In this document: positions 63,541 to 64,000 of the stretch, piece by piece
Position numbering within the stretch: the stretch's first letter is position 1
Layout: every line of letters begins with the position of its first letter
Assembly: GCA_965153455.1 (NCBI GenBank)
Contig: OZ234493.1
Location: 1,612,001 to 1,676,000 of the forward strand
Reading direction: 5' to 3'
Length of the DNA: 64,000 nt
Source: Sphagnum compactum
Taxonomy: Eukaryota; Bryophyta; Sphagnopsida; Sphagnales
Notes under the pieces: model-generated
Told to the model about the DNA's origin: nothing
Seen by the model: only the letters and a program-made list of their open reading frames with translations
Databases searched by the model: none
Position numbers and translations under genes: made by a program

Positions 63541-64000
63541 ACATCATATGGCTTAATTAGGTTTGCAAATTACACTCACAAAGTGGATAAACCCTAAACC
63601 ACTTAAACCATTTAGGTGCACAACATTGGTTTCACATTGGTTTGTGATGGGCCCTTTGGCAAAGAAAAACACCCTAAAAGACTTGTGAGTATTATTGTAC
63701 TATTGTTTTTCTTAAGGGATTTACACTTACAAAGTGGATAAATTCTACACCACCTAAACCATTTACATGCACAAAATTGGTTTCACATTGGTTTGTGATG
63801 TGCCCTTTGGCATAGAACAAAAAACCCTAAAAGACTTGTGGGTATTATTGTACTATTGTTTTCCTTAAGTCATGTACACTTACAAAGTGGATAAATTCTA
63901 CACCACCTAAACCATTTTACATGCACAACATTGGTTTAACATTGGTTTGTGATGGGCCCTTTGGCATAGAAAAAAAAAACCCTAAAAGACTTGTGGTATC
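63541..64000. repeat. Tandem repeat, ~150-163-bp units, running off the window
   Basis: AAGTGGATAA occurs at 63581, 63732 and 63895. Each is followed by CACC(T/A)AAACCATTTA, GCACAACATTGGTTTCACAT, GGTTTGTGATGGGCCCTTTG and ACCCTAAAAGACTTGTG. The later units are close copies. The array continues past position 64000, so its full size is unknown. Confidence 0.8.

Overview
This window looks like nuclear DNA of a land plant. Genes carry GT-AG introns, the intergenic DNA is AT-rich and full of repeats, and the protein families are plant-typical: a malectin-like/LRR receptor kinase, a PSPG-box UDP-glycosyltransferase, a RING-CH membrane protein, a NifU-type protein with a plastid-like leader, and a Ty3/gypsy chromovirus primed by tRNA-Met. 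I cannot name the species. The long introns, repeat load and somewhat unusual receptor-kinase make-up do not point clearly to a well-known angiosperm.

Layout. 701-10193 (+): an intron-rich receptor-kinase locus. Its ectodomain half is disrupted by two frame breaks; its kinase half is open across six exons but has altered activation-loop motifs. A 1.8 kb element with 31-bp terminal inverted repeats and a 5-bp target duplication lies directly behind its stop codon (10223-12007). 12.6-21.5 kb is repeat territory: a 94-bp tandem array, a SINE-like insert, an isolated exon-like segment, a TTA-flanked TIR element (16064-17691), a Ty1/copia gag remnant and a degenerate ~115-bp tandem repeat. 21.5-30.5 kb is an old, decayed, unrecognised coding repeat, cut by a complete 6.9 kb chromovirus (22896-29825) with two 821-bp LTRs and a GGATG target duplication.

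32.5-37.6 kb holds two minus-strand genes: an acidic protein of unknown function (only partly resolved) and a four-exon NifU-like protein (202 aa). 38-52 kb is mostly gene-free, with TAGG-type microsatellites, a satellite-like array whose units carry a short hairpin, telomere-like motifs and a second, inverted copy of the TTA-type TIR element. 52544-54742 (+) is a three-exon UDP-glycosyltransferase (506 aa). 56548-60430 (-) is an eight-exon RING-CH protein (560 aa) with four membrane spans. Several recent tandem duplications lie around 34.0, 55.8, 61.3 and 63.6-64.0 kb, the last running off the window.

The genes do not form a pathway; they are neighbours on a repeat-rich chromosome segment. 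Exon limits were set by eye from splice consensus, codon phase and family similarity. The NifU-like, RING-CH and UGT models are in phase across every junction, which is the strongest internal support they have.
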